Shown: positions 43,729-52,925 of the stretch, in pieces
How the letters are laid out: each line of letters starts with the position of its first letter
How positions within the stretch are numbered: the first letter of the stretch is position 1
Source: CAZSRX01 sp964609675 [NCBI: uncultured Bacteroidota bacterium]
Lineage (GTDB): Bacteria > CLD3 > SB21
Direction of reading: 5' to 3'
Length of the DNA stretch: 64,000 nt
Assembly: GCA_964609675.1 (NCBI GenBank)
Contig: CAZSRX010000019.1
Location: 8,584-72,583, forward strand
Notes under the pieces: generated by a model
Told to the model about the DNA's origin: nothing
What the model saw: only the letters and a program-made list of their open reading frames with translations
Database searches by the model: none
Translations under genes and position numbers: made by a program

Positions 43729-44813
43729 TAAATAAGGGAGACGATGTAATCCTGCTGTTCATGCGTCAGAAAGGCGCTCATCGGCAGGCTGACTACTTCC
43801 CGGCAGGCTTTTTCGGTATTCGGAAACTCGGCCGGGTCGTGCGGTACATGGCGGATGGCCTCCTGACGGTACAAGGGTACGGGATAATGGACGGACGTCG
43901 GAACACCGTTGGCATTGAGATGGCGGGTCAGTTCCTCACGACGGTCTGTACGAATGGTGTATTGAGCGAACACACAGTCCCGGTCTGCCTTCACGGTTGG
44001 CGGGATTACCGGCTTGCCACGTAACCGCTCCGTGTATCGGGCGCCCAACTGCCGGCGGCGCGTGAGTTCTTCGTCAAGATATTTCAATTTTACGTTGAGC
44101 ACGGCCGCCTGTATTGTGTCCAGCCGCGCGTTCAGCCCGATTATCTGGTGATGGTAACGTTGCGTCTGGCCGTGATTCATGATCATCCGGATTTTACGGC
44201 CAAGCGCATCATCATTGGTAAACACCGCGCCGCCGTCGCCGTAGCAACCCAGCGGCTTGGACGGGAAAAAGCTGGTGCAACCGATCGCCGACAGATTGCA
44301 GGACTTGCGCCCTTTATACACAGCGCCGAAACTCTGCGCCGCATCTTCGATAACTATCAGATGGTGCTTCTCAGCGATAGTGTTTATCGCGTCCATATCG
44401 GCACACTGTCCGTAAAGCGATACCGGTATGATCGCTCGGGTTTTGGGCGTTATCTTTTTTTCTATATGAGCGGCGTTCAGATTATACGTGTTGGCGTCGA
44501 TATCGGCAAAAACAGGAATACCGCCCAAAAGCCCAATCACTTCCACCGTTGCAAAAAAACTGAAAGGAGTGGTAATCACTTCCTCGCCCGGTTTAAGCTC
44601 TATCGCCATCAACGCCAGAAGGAGCGCGTCAGTGCCGCTGGAACAGGATATACAGTGCTTTGCTCCGGTATAGGCCGCCAGGCCCGCCTCCAGTTCCTCG
44701 ACCGCTTTTCCCCTGATAAATGCCGTCTGACTGATTACCGATTGTATCGCGTCATCAATTTCGCTTTGATAGGCTTTATATTGAGAATGAAGATCACAAA
44801 AAGGGATTTGCAT
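43728..44813 (-). CDS. DegT/DnrJ/EryC1/StrS-family nucleotide-sugar aminotransferase (WbpE-like)
   Basis: 361-aa PLP-dependent sugar aminotransferase. ISCSSGTDALLLALMAIELK (about 55-74), EEVITTPFSFFATVEVIGL, VIEDAAQSFGA and the PLP lysine Lys186 in TSFFPSKPLGCYGDGGA are diagnostic; that last segment resembles WbpE/WlbC, which aminate UDP-3-keto-GlcNAcA. N-terminal MQIPFCDLHSQY is family-typical. It is the first gene of a two-gene unit with the dehydrogenase downstream, and a 417-bp region lies upstream. The acetyltransferase expected for a WbpD step is absent from the window. Confidence 0.9.
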   Translation of the reverse strand: MQIPFCDLHSQYKAYQSEIDDAIQSVISQTAFIRGKAVEELEAGLAAYTGAKHCISCSSGTDALLLALMAIELKPGEEVITTPFSFFATVEVIGLLGGIPVFADIDANTYNLNAAHIEKKITPKTRAIIPVSLYGQCADMDAINTIAEKHHLIVIEDAAQSFGAVYKGRKSCNLSAIGCTSFFPSKPLGCYGDGGAVFTNDDALGRKIRMIMNHGQTQRYHHQIIGLNARLDTIQAAVLNVKLKYLDEELTRRRQLGARYTERLRGKPVIPPTVKADRDCVFAQYTIRTDRREELTRHLNANGVPTSVHYPVPLYRQEAIRHVPHDPAEFPNTEKACREVVSLPMSAFLTHEQQDYIVSLI

Positions 44814-45230
44814 TTTTAATTCCTTATGAATCGTTTATTTTTGCTTTATAATAAAATAACCCTGTGATAGTAATGTTTTTTTATTTTTTTTGCTACTTTT
44901 TTTATGCATAGAATTAAAATTCAGTTATAGATACTTTATTGTTGATAATTCCGTGCATGTAAAACGTAATCATTTTTAACGATAGTTCGGATGTATCTTT
45001 AAAAATTCAGATATCAGGATATCGCCAAAATAACGATATATATATTTATTTCTTGAAACTCAAAAACATGTAGATATATTATTAACGTATTGATTTTTAA
45101 TTCAAGGTTATATATAACGGCATCCATGCTGTCGTGATAAAAAGTTACCCAATGAGCTTTGATATCTTTTCATGTCCGACAGATACTTTTTATAACCGAT
45201 GAAAAATAATTTTCAATCAGCGCCCAATCA
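44814..45230. other. 417-bp divergent intergenic region, no gene seen
   Basis: Very AT-rich, with T and A runs near 44878-44905. Promoters for the divergent DegT (minus) and glycosyltransferase (plus) genes should lie here; one plus-strand candidate is listed separately. No JUMPstart-like element, RNA gene, repeat or coding frame was found. Confidence 0.5.
45053..45080 (+). promoter_or_regulatory. Possible sigma70-like promoter of the glycosyltransferase gene
   Basis: TTGAAA (45053-45058), 16-bp spacer, TATATT (45075-45080). It is 150 bp upstream of the ATG at 45231 in a very AT-rich region, so chance matches are likely. Confidence 0.3.
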
Positions 45231-46427
45231 ATGAATATTCTGATTATACCGTCATGGTACCCGAATCCCGATGAGCCCGTACAAGGGATTTTTGTGTATG
45301 ATCAAGTGCGGGCCATGGCGGAACGATATCCTGACAGTCGATTTTTTGTAAGCGCTGTTCATTCTTTTGTTCTGCCGCTGGAAAAGCCGGGCACCAGTTT
45401 ATATCGTTTATGCCGGTATAGGGCGTCCGCTGGTTCTGCGAGGCGAATAATTGAATCGGATAACTTTCTTGTTTTTATGACGCCATGTCTGGAATGGACG
45501 GATAAAATCCTTGAGGGAAATTTCAGGCGGCGTCTGGCGATTCACAAAAACCATATTTCAATAATTCATCAATACAGTCCGATAGATTTAATTCATGCGC
45601 ATGTATCTTATCCGGCCGGATATGCGGCGATGCTGTTAAGCGCTGAATTGAAAATTCCGTACGTGCTTACGGAACACATGAGTCCGTTCCCTTTTCAGCG
45701 GCCGTCCTTCATTGACGCATCCGGGCGCCTGACCGATCGTATCCGCCGGCCCATCGTCAACGCGTCTAAAGTAATAGCGGTCAGTCCTGAGTTGGCTAAC
45801 TCCTTCAACCGCTATGGATTGCCCTCCCCGGCTGTTATTCCCAATCTGGTGGATGACGACCGTTTCGTTCCCGCTGCGGGTCGTTCCGACGGTAGGGTGC
45901 GTTTTTTGTCGTTCAGTTCCATGGTGCCGCAAAAAGGGTTTGATATCTTAATCCGTTCGATTGCGCTGATTCCACGGGATCGAGAGGATTTGCATTTTAC
46001 AATTGCCGGAACGGGGCCCAATCTGATTGCCTATAAAAAACTCGCTCAGGAATTGGGTTGCGATGACCGAATTCACTGGAAAGGCGCTGTGGATAGAAAT
46101 AAAGTGCCGTCTTTATTCCAGGAATGCGACGCGTTTATACTGCCCAGCCGTCATGAATCATTCGGGATTGTTTATATCGAAGCCATGGCCTGCGGTAAAC
46201 CGGTAATTGCAACCCGTTGCGGAGGACCGGAACATTTTGTCCATGAAGAAAACGGAATTTTAATTCCTGTTGAGAATCCGGAGGCTGCGGCCGAGGCCAT
46301 TCTGGAAATGGCCAATAGGATACATCAGTTCGATGCCGCTACAATCAGAAAACAGATACTGGAGCGTTTTTCCAAAAAAACGGTTACCGGAATGATTATG
46401 AAGACGTATCAGGATATCCTTCAATAA
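45231..46427 (+). CDS. GT4-family glycosyltransferase
   Basis: 398-aa retaining glycosyltransferase with GT-B fold. N-terminal acceptor domain begins MNILIIPSWYPNPDEPVQG and contains LIHAHVSYPAGYAAML. The donor domain has RVRFLSFSSMVPQKGFDILI, then AGTGPN and the nucleotide-sugar EX7E motif ESFGIVYIEAMACGKPVIAT (about residues 308-327). Cytoplasmic, probably membrane-associated. It is the only plus-strand gene in this envelope block and probably adds a sugar to a lipid-linked glycan whose identity is unknown. Convergent with the methyltransferase gene (45-bp gap). Confidence 0.9.
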   Translation: MNILIIPSWYPNPDEPVQGIFVYDQVRAMAERYPDSRFFVSAVHSFVLPLEKPGTSLYRLCRYRASAGSARRIIESDNFLVFMTPCLEWTDKILEGNFRRRLAIHKNHISIIHQYSPIDLIHAHVSYPAGYAAMLLSAELKIPYVLTEHMSPFPFQRPSFIDASGRLTDRIRRPIVNASKVIAVSPELANSFNRYGLPSPAVIPNLVDDDRFVPAAGRSDGRVRFLSFSSMVPQKGFDILIRSIALIPRDREDLHFTIAGTGPNLIAYKKLAQELGCDDRIHWKGAVDRNKVPSLFQECDAFILPSRHESFGIVYIEAMACGKPVIATRCGGPEHFVHEENGILIPVENPEAAAEAILEMANRIHQFDAATIRKQILERFSKKTVTGMIMKTYQDILQ

Positions 46428-46472
46428 ATCATCAATATGGCGCTTGTTTTTTAATCCGGATACCCGATGGTC

Positions 46473-47429
46473 TCATTCAGGTTTCGGCAACGGATTTCTT
46501 CTTGCAATCAACGAAAAATGCGACGGCGCCTTGAATAACCGGCTTAAAAAATAAAAGAAACGATAGTGCTTATCCGGCGCGTTGGTACATTGAACGATGG
46601 TATAACCCTTTTGCAGCAATATATCGATAATCATGTTTTTATCGATACCCTCTTCATGAAATTCTACGTACTGCATGCGTTCATCGCTGTAAACGCCGTC
46701 GTTATAAAGCCATTGGAAGCGGGGTGAACGGGACAGCCGGTTTCGGATGCGCGCCGTGAAAGAATAACGGTTAATAAGGAGGCTGATAAGGGTTTTAATC
46801 AGTTTCAACCATCGTTTGTAGAAGGGCATGCCATCCTTTTTAAAAACATTGAAACAGAAATAAGCCCGCGTGTCGATAAGGTTAAGGAGAGTTCCTGTTT
46901 TGGAAACATAATTTTTCTGGAGCGGTTCCTGATGGATATACAAAAAACCATTTTCAGCGGTTAATTCGGCGCACTTTTCAAAAACAGCCCGATAATCAGG
47001 AAAATGATGAATGGCGCTGGCAAAGCCTACCAGGTCATATTGGATGGTGTTTTGTGATATAAAAGTTTCGACATCGGAGGCGGCTATCCGAAGTCTGGTA
47101 TTGGGAAATGCGGCATAGATTTTCCGTGAAAGTTTTTCAAGCATTTTTTCTGCAATATCCACGGCGGTTATAGAAACCTCTTCCTGAGAAACCGTATGGA
47201 GTAAGTTCATGGAAAAATTTCCCGTACCGCTTGCTATGTCAATAGCTTGTAGGGGCCGTACTTTAATCCGTTCGGCCATATACCGGATTTCCCGGCGCAT
47301 GATTTTCTGCGAATAGTGGCCGTAATGAATTGGATGAATATCGTCATATTTATCGGCATGATCGCTGTTATAAAAATCTCTGTTGGCACTTAAAACACGT
47401 TCAATCGTTTCCGGAGTCAAATGTGGCAT
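46473..47429 (-). CDS. Class I SAM-dependent methyltransferase, substrate unknown
   Basis: 318 aa. SAM motif I AIDIASGTGNFSMNLLH near residue 70, followed by ITAVDIAEKMLEKLSRKIY, the motif II-like IQYDLVGFASAIHHFPDY and ENGFLYIHQEPLQKNYVSKT. The N-terminal SANRDFYNSDHADKYDD is of the UbiE/Methyltransf_25 type. The C-terminal 120 residues contain a long amphipathic region and a basic tail and match no family I can name. Location among glycan genes suggests methylation of a sugar or lipid intermediate. Confidence 0.8.
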   Translation of the reverse strand: MPHLTPETIERVLSANRDFYNSDHADKYDDIHPIHYGHYSQKIMRREIRYMAERIKVRPLQAIDIASGTGNFSMNLLHTVSQEEVSITAVDIAEKMLEKLSRKIYAAFPNTRLRIAASDVETFISQNTIQYDLVGFASAIHHFPDYRAVFEKCAELTAENGFLYIHQEPLQKNYVSKTGTLLNLIDTRAYFCFNVFKKDGMPFYKRWLKLIKTLISLLINRYSFTARIRNRLSRSPRFQWLYNDGVYSDERMQYVEFHEEGIDKNMIIDILLQKGYTIVQCTNAPDKHYRFFYFLSRLFKAPSHFSLIARRNPLPKPE

Positions 47430-47519
47430 AATGGTTATCCTTAAATATAAAAATAATCTACAAGTGTGCGGCGGAGAAGGTTGTGTTTTTATATAAGCAT
47501 TAACCTGTTATTGGATGTT

Positions 47520-48869
47520 TTATTTCCTTTCATTTGTCGGAGTGAGATAATCGTTTATAAAATATTTTATATCCCTAATGCGTAAAGCGATTGACAGGGG
47601 CCGGATATCCACAAGGGCGGTTTTTTGAACAATAAAAATATTAATCGCAGTAACCAAAATACCGCTGATAACCGTACCGCTAATTGTGCCGTACAATCCA
47701 AATAATTTTGTCATAAAGAAAACAAAAAATAAATTGATTGCAAACGCGACAATATTAACCAGCAGGGCTAATTTCATCTTATTGGCCGCTACATAAACAC
47801 AACCGAATACAGAAGCCCATGGAATAAAGACGATGAAGCCGCTGGCAATCTGGAGAATAACCGCTTGGTCTAAAATTTCCCCTTTATCGGTAATAATCTT
47901 TAGAAGAATTTCAGGAAACAGTAAATAGCCCAGGCCGACCGGGATCAGAGCTATCGTTGAAAAGCATACGGCCTTCTCAAAAAGAACCATAATGACTTCC
48001 CTGGCTTTATTGGCGAATTGCCGGGATAAAACCGGAATCAGCAGGTTTTGCACTATTTGTGTGAAAACTGAAAAAATCCGTAAAAATATTTTCATGGACG
48101 CGTAAATACCCAGCTCTTTTGGGTTCAACAGTGTAATGACAATGTATTGGTCCAGTTGCTCGTAAATATTATTGGCTATCGAGCTGACGAGGTTAAAACA
48201 GCCGAAATCCAGAATTTTGCGGCATGCATGTTTTATTTCCCGGAATGATATTTTAAGATATTGGATTCCTAACGCGATGCTTGTCAACGAGGATAATCCA
48301 TAGGAAATGATATTAATTAATATAAGGTCTGCGGCGCCTGAAAGAATATTAATGGTCTGAAAAGCATAAAACAAAGCGATGGTAGATATAAAATAGATAC
48401 CGTCTATGAAGAAAATTCGTATTACCTGATACTTAGACTGAAAAATATATATAAAAAAATTCCTGAAAACGAAAGAAAGCATTAATACCGGTAACCACGC
48501 AATGGTTCTTTTAATAGATACCCCTTCCTGCGCGTTGGAGGCAAACCATCGGACAAAAAAGTCATCAAAAAAATATATAACAAACAGCGCCAGCGTCAGG
48601 AAAAGAAGATTGATTATAAAACCCGCCGTGATTAGTGTTTGATTATCATCGGATTCGGCTAAAAATTTCATCATGGGTTGCAGGGCCAGGCTGCTGCCGA
48701 AGTTGATGATCAGTAAAAAGAGCGAATAATACAATATGGAAAATATGCCCCATTCCTCGATTGGTATCGCGCTTAACGATAATCGGATAAACAGGAATCC
48801 AAAGATTACCGTCAATAATTTGTCCGCAAAAATCCAGAAAGCTTTGTCGATGTGTTTGCTGAATTGCAT
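47520..48869 (-). CDS. Polysaccharide flippase (Wzx/MATE-like)
   Basis: 449-aa membrane protein with about 12 to 14 helices. The first segment follows HIDKAFWIFADKLLTVIFGF, typical of Wzx/MurJ-type exporters, and other segments include LLIINFGSSLALQPMMKFL and GLYGTISGTVISGILVTAI. It should flip lipid-linked oligosaccharides across the inner membrane. The gene is isolated: 90 bp to the methyltransferase gene and 290 bp to DUF3047 upstream. A second flippase gene lies at 60336-61622 and the two are only distantly similar, so two glycans may be exported. Confidence 0.85.
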   Translation of the reverse strand: MQFSKHIDKAFWIFADKLLTVIFGFLFIRLSLSAIPIEEWGIFSILYYSLFLLIINFGSSLALQPMMKFLAESDDNQTLITAGFIINLLFLTLALFVIYFFDDFFVRWFASNAQEGVSIKRTIAWLPVLMLSFVFRNFFIYIFQSKYQVIRIFFIDGIYFISTIALFYAFQTINILSGAADLILINIISYGLSSLTSIALGIQYLKISFREIKHACRKILDFGCFNLVSSIANNIYEQLDQYIVITLLNPKELGIYASMKIFLRIFSVFTQIVQNLLIPVLSRQFANKAREVIMVLFEKAVCFSTIALIPVGLGYLLFPEILLKIITDKGEILDQAVILQIASGFIVFIPWASVFGCVYVAANKMKLALLVNIVAFAINLFFVFFMTKLFGLYGTISGTVISGILVTAINIFIVQKTALVDIRPLSIALRIRDIKYFINDYLTPTNERK

Positions 48870-48892
48870 ATATTAATAAGCGCGATAATTAA

Positions 48893-48968
48893 CGGACACA
48901 AATCGGTCGTTGTCCTGGCGTGTCGGGGTTGCCGGGGCGACTGTCTTTGCGGGCACTACAAGTTTTAT
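48893..48968. other. GC-rich island in an AT-rich intergenic region, nature unknown
   Basis: Between the flippase start and the DUF3047 terminator, about 75 bp from GGACACAAATCGG to GCACTACAAG is far richer in G and C than the flanks. Several frames are open through it but none has a convincing start and ribosome-binding site, and no stable hairpin explains it. It could be a dispersed repeat, a small RNA or a gene remnant. Confidence 0.3.
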
Positions 48969-49068
48969 GTATTCTAAATAGCACAGTGTAAAGCGCACTT
49001 ATAAATATATTATTTGGTCAAATTATATAATTCTTAACGCTATTATGCAATGAGATTATCGTATTGAT

Positions 49069-49097
49069 AAAAATACCCGCGATGGAATTTGCGGGTA
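49069..49097 (-). terminator. Rho-independent terminator of the DUF3047 gene
   Basis: On the minus strand TACCCGC, a 10-nt loop and GCGGGTA form a 7-bp stem followed directly by TTTTT. It lies about 62 bp after the DUF3047 stop. Confidence 0.7.
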
Positions 49098-49159
49098 AAA
49101 TTCGATGTTTTAAAGACTAATAATCTGCAGGCGATAACCGCCCGTGACCGTGGCTGTCG

Positions 49160-49918
49160 TTATTCACATTTGCCCTTGCACGCTTTCAGCGCGATAATGT
49201 CGTCGTAATCGGCGATGGCGCGGCTGTCGGTACCGTCGGCGTCGGTGCGGATGGCGATTCCAACCACTTTATCGGGCGGATATTCGTCAAATACCTTATA
49301 ATAATGTTCATAAATATTAATCGTTTCGGTTATCCAGACGCCTTTTTTGCTGGTGCCGCTTTCGACTACCGTTATTTGGGCCTTACCGGTACCGGCTTTT
49401 CGGAAGGTTTCGCAAACCGGCAATTCGTTGCTCCAGACGTATTTTATACTGCGGGGCACGCCGAAAAGGTTGACGTAGTAGGTTACATACAAGCCGGCGG
49501 CGCTGTCACTTTTGCCTTTGACTTTTTCATTGGCGCCCGCCGGAAACTGCTTAACCCGCCAACGCCACTGCAAGCAAGGGTATTCTTTAATATTCCACTT
49601 CTTATCGCTGACGATAGTAACGGCCTGACCGGTATCGTCGGCATGAAGATATTTATTGCCGTTTTCCTCTTCGATAGTATAGGGTATTTGCCCGGAAGCA
49701 GCTTCATTGAATTTTTTTACTTTCATCCCGTCCACCCATCCCCAGCCTTTAGGAAAGTCTCCGACGGCAGACGTGTTGAAATTTTCAATGAGTATGGCAT
49801 CAGGAGACGGCAGCAAACCCCCTTCCGTTTCTTCCGATACGACAGATGGAAAATCCATTACTAATAAAAAACTGATGAAAAAACATAATGAAAAAAACGA
49901 ATAAAAAAGCGCTTTCAT
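49160..49918 (-). CDS. DUF3047 secreted protein
   Basis: 252 aa with a signal peptide (FYSFFSLCFFISFLLVMD, residues 5-22). The mature part is a DUF3047 beta-sandwich domain: ENFNTSAVGDFPKGWGW, CLQWRWRVKQFPAGANE, DSAAGLYVTYYVNLFG and VVGIAIRTDADGTDSRAIAD, where acidic residues near the C-terminus recall a metal- or sugar-binding site. A Cys pair ends the protein (KACKGKCE). Function unknown; homologues are periplasmic. It is the last gene of the minus-strand run headed by the three phosphatidyltransferases and is followed by a terminator. Confidence 0.85.
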   Translation of the reverse strand: MKALFYSFFSLCFFISFLLVMDFPSVVSEETEGGLLPSPDAILIENFNTSAVGDFPKGWGWVDGMKVKKFNEAASGQIPYTIEEENGNKYLHADDTGQAVTIVSDKKWNIKEYPCLQWRWRVKQFPAGANEKVKGKSDSAAGLYVTYYVNLFGVPRSIKYVWSNELPVCETFRKAGTGKAQITVVESGTSKKGVWITETINIYEHYYKVFDEYPPDKVVGIAIRTDADGTDSRAIADYDDIIALKACKGKCE

Positions 49919-49932
49919 TTTATTACCCTATT

Positions 49933-51345
49933 TTAATGTGATTTTTTTTCCGTCATTTGGTTGTTGCGAAGCGTATGAATCGCGTAGAACATATAACCCC
50001 CTAAAATCAAAACAAAAACTATAAAAGTCCAGAAAATTAATATTTTTGTTCCGGTAAACGTTAAAATAAAATATAAAACGCCGCGGTAATCCCTACGTCC
50101 GTAAGTTTCCAGTTTCAAATATATTTTAGTCCATACGGATTGCGGATCCAGCTGACGAATAAAATCTAAACGATAGACCTGACGACTCAGATAGCCCGCG
50201 CGGCGCATGAACAATTGTTCACGGAAGACAGCCGTCCCTACTAAAAGCAAACTGACAATAAATGCGAACACATAAAGCAAACCATGGCTCGATTCATAAT
50301 AACATACGCCGGTTAAAAAAAGGAACTGAACCAGATAGCCAATATCGTCTGTAATCATGTCAAAACGAGCGCCTTTTTCGGATTCGTAATTTCGCATACG
50401 GGCCACTTCGCCGTCGCAGCGGTCCAGAACGGCGGCGCTCTGCCATAAAAGTCCCGAAAGCACCAGCGTCCAGTAAAAAGGCAGCACCAGCAGACAGGAC
50501 GACGCCACTAGAAAGGCAAAAGCAATCCAGCTGACGGCCATAGGGGTAAATCCGTACCGGATAAAAAGGAAAGAAAGCGGTTTTGAAAAAACCGCGTTGA
50601 CTTTTTTAGAAAACTCACCGCTGATTTCCTTAAAAGCCAGATGCCAGAAAAAATCTTTAATTTCCTGTTCGGTTATCTGCGGGGTAATTTTTAGCCACCA
50701 ACAGGGTTCAACATATTTGATGGCGCAAATATATTTTTTTTCCAGTTGCGTTCGGATATCGTTAAAGTTATCGCTGGGATGCAATTGTAAAAGGTCGGCG
50801 CCGCGGCATATAATGGTCTCGGTGAATACATGCGCCATGGAATCGACCACGGAATTGCTTACCAGGGTTAAGACGCGGGCGTTACGGAACTGGCCGCGGT
50901 ATTTTTCTTTAACCGAAGGCAATAAGCGCAGAGCGCCGTTCTGAAAGAAAACGCGGCTGAAGACCGGAAAACAGGGGCGGTCCTCTCCTTGGATATTGCG
51001 GATTTGTTCCAACAGTGACGGATGCATGATTTTATCAGCCACAAAAAGGACATAATGGGCATAAGCGGATACAGCCAGGCGAAAGGCTTCCGTAAGCGAA
51101 CCGGTTTTTTCGATAATCGGACAATCGCAGGAAACGCGTTTTCGTACCTTTTTAATGATTTTACGAACGGTTTTAACCTGCGCCGGCGCGCATATCACGG
51201 GACAATCCACAAAACCGCTCCGGCTCAGAGCAATCAACGACCGCGCTATCAGATTTTCCCCGCCGTATTTTTTCAGTAAATCCGAACGGGAAAAATTTTC
51301 AGGAACTAAAATGATCGCATGTTCTGTCGGTTGTGTAATTTTCAT
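49933..51345 (-). CDS. CDP-alcohol phosphatidyltransferase with N-terminal nucleotidyltransferase-like domain (copy 3 in transcription order)
   Basis: 470 aa from ATG 51345 (AGAGG upstream; a GTG at 51351 is the alternative). Residues 1-230 resemble a sugar-nucleotidyltransferase fold (HAIILVPENF, YGGENLIARSLIALSRSGF) but lack the GxGxR nucleotide loop. The C-terminal half is a polytopic CDP-alcohol phosphatidyltransferase with the complete motif at residues 308-334: DRCDGEVAR, 8 residues, G, 3, D, 3, D. It should join a CDP-activated alcohol or lipid to a hydroxyl or phosphate acceptor in the membrane. The layout recalls the IPCT-DIPPS fusion of di-myo-inositol-phosphate synthesis, but the product is unknown. 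Paralogous to the next two genes upstream. Confidence 0.85.
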   Translation of the reverse strand: MKITQPTEHAIILVPENFSRSDLLKKYGGENLIARSLIALSRSGFVDCPVICAPAQVKTVRKIIKKVRKRVSCDCPIIEKTGSLTEAFRLAVSAYAHYVLFVADKIMHPSLLEQIRNIQGEDRPCFPVFSRVFFQNGALRLLPSVKEKYRGQFRNARVLTLVSNSVVDSMAHVFTETIICRGADLLQLHPSDNFNDIRTQLEKKYICAIKYVEPCWWLKITPQITEQEIKDFFWHLAFKEISGEFSKKVNAVFSKPLSFLFIRYGFTPMAVSWIAFAFLVASSCLLVLPFYWTLVLSGLLWQSAAVLDRCDGEVARMRNYESEKGARFDMITDDIGYLVQFLFLTGVCYYESSHGLLYVFAFIVSLLLVGTAVFREQLFMRRAGYLSRQVYRLDFIRQLDPQSVWTKIYLKLETYGRRDYRGVLYFILTFTGTKILIFWTFIVFVLILGGYMFYAIHTLRNNQMTEKKSH

Positions 51346-51356
51346 AACCACGCCTC

Positions 51357-52835
51357 TCAGTTTTTCCCCGACTGGTTTTCGACCACTTTACGCATACCTT
51401 TAACCGTCAGGTAATACGTTATGCCCACAACCAGTTCATAGGTAAATAAAACCCAGAACACGGCCGGTTTATAGCCGGTGAACGACAACAAAAAGACGTA
51501 GAAGGTCCGGATGTCGCCTTTAAGGAACGGCCGGATTTTATGCTGCCAGCCTTCCCGCGGGATTTCCTTTTCATGCGCCTTGAAATAATCCACGCCCATG
51601 GCCTGTATGCTTACGTATCCGTGGCGGTACATGAATATCTGCTGGTACAATGCGGCCGGTATATACCAAAGCATAATCGCGGTCAATGCCATAGGATACA
51701 AATAACTGACAGGGTTTTCCAGATAACATACCACGCCGAGCACCGCGAGTGGTATGGCAAAACGCAGGTCGTCGATGAGCATGTCGAAACGCCCGCCGGC
51801 CGGCGATTCGTAATTTCTCAGACGCGCCACCTCGCCGTCACAGCGGTCCAGCACACCGGCCGAAAACTGCCAAATCAGCGCGAACACGACCATGCCCCAG
51901 TAATCCGGTACAAAAAGGAACAAGGAAGCGATTAAAAATAAAATGATTTCCAGAATGCTTATCGCGTTAGGACTAAAACCCAGTTTAACAAAAAGAAACG
52001 TCATCGGTTTGGACAAGCGGGAATTCACCAGCTTGGAAAACTCGCCGCTGATTTCCTTAAAGGCCACGCGCCAGAAAAATTCCCTTATTTGCTCAGGCCT
52101 TGTTCCAGCGGTGATTTTTAACCACCAGGCCTCGCTGATGAATCCGGCGCGTAATATTTTTAATGCAATCCAGTTATCCACAATATCCGACAAACTGTCC
52201 AGGGAGGACATGCTGTCAAAATGATTTTTATGGCAAACAATAATACCTGCGGATATTAGCCCGTTGCCTGATAAGGATCGTCCGGTTATAGATACCAAAT
52301 TATCGCCCTGTCCGGAAATATTTTCTGTCCCTTCTTTCATGATTATTTTGTCGCAGGTATCGGCATTTTGAAATTGGATTTTGTATTTTTCCTTAAAATC
52401 TCTTGAGAACCCGGTTTTTCCATCTTTGTAATAAACATTCTTATGCGCATATATTATTGGGCTACGGTCTTCGGAATCCGGTACAACCTGTTTGATAGCT
52501 GTCGGATGCCAGATTGTATCCGACTCCAGTAATAGGAATGCATCCTTCCATGCGCTTGTAACGCGTTTAATCTGATCTGATAAATATTCACCAGGTTGCT
52601 TTTCGCTGATTTCCCAAGAAATTTTTATCCGGTGACGGATTTTAGCAATTTGCTTCACTATAAGTCCCGCCTTTCCGGGATTACATATTATTTTTGCATT
52701 TTCTATGCCGGATTTTGACAATGCTATTAGCGTGCGGTTTAAAAGAGATTCCCCTCCGTAAATCATATCAAAGCGTTTATAATTCTCTGTATTTAATACG
52801 ATTATAACAGCATTATTAATTTTTTGTGCAGACAT
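51357..52835 (-). CDS. CDP-alcohol phosphatidyltransferase with N-terminal nucleotidyltransferase-like domain (copy 2)
   Basis: 492 aa, close paralogue of the 470-aa protein encoded downstream. The N-terminal domain (AVIIVLNTENYKRFDMIYGG, SLLNRTLIALSKSGI) again lacks the GxGxR loop and has a central DAFLLLESDTIWHP where nucleotidyltransferases bind metal. The shared junction is WWLKITAGTRPEQIREFFW and FKEISGEFSKLVN. The phosphatidyltransferase motif is complete at about residues 330-356 (DRCDGEVARLRNYESPAGG, then RFDMLIDD). Several membrane helices follow. An 11-bp gap to the next gene implies a shared transcript. Substrate unknown. Confidence 0.85.
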   Translation of the reverse strand: MSAQKINNAVIIVLNTENYKRFDMIYGGESLLNRTLIALSKSGIENAKIICNPGKAGLIVKQIAKIRHRIKISWEISEKQPGEYLSDQIKRVTSAWKDAFLLLESDTIWHPTAIKQVVPDSEDRSPIIYAHKNVYYKDGKTGFSRDFKEKYKIQFQNADTCDKIIMKEGTENISGQGDNLVSITGRSLSGNGLISAGIIVCHKNHFDSMSSLDSLSDIVDNWIALKILRAGFISEAWWLKITAGTRPEQIREFFWRVAFKEISGEFSKLVNSRLSKPMTFLFVKLGFSPNAISILEIILFLIASLFLFVPDYWGMVVFALIWQFSAGVLDRCDGEVARLRNYESPAGGRFDMLIDDLRFAIPLAVLGVVCYLENPVSYLYPMALTAIMLWYIPAALYQQIFMYRHGYVSIQAMGVDYFKAHEKEIPREGWQHKIRPFLKGDIRTFYVFLLSFTGYKPAVFWVLFTYELVVGITYYLTVKGMRKVVENQSGKN

Positions 52836-52925
52836 AGAATTTCTTTCGTTCTTGGAATAAGTTAATTTTCAGTCCGCAATATTCACGGATCTGTGATTTT
52901 TTTTCAACAGCGCAAGAAAAAGCTT

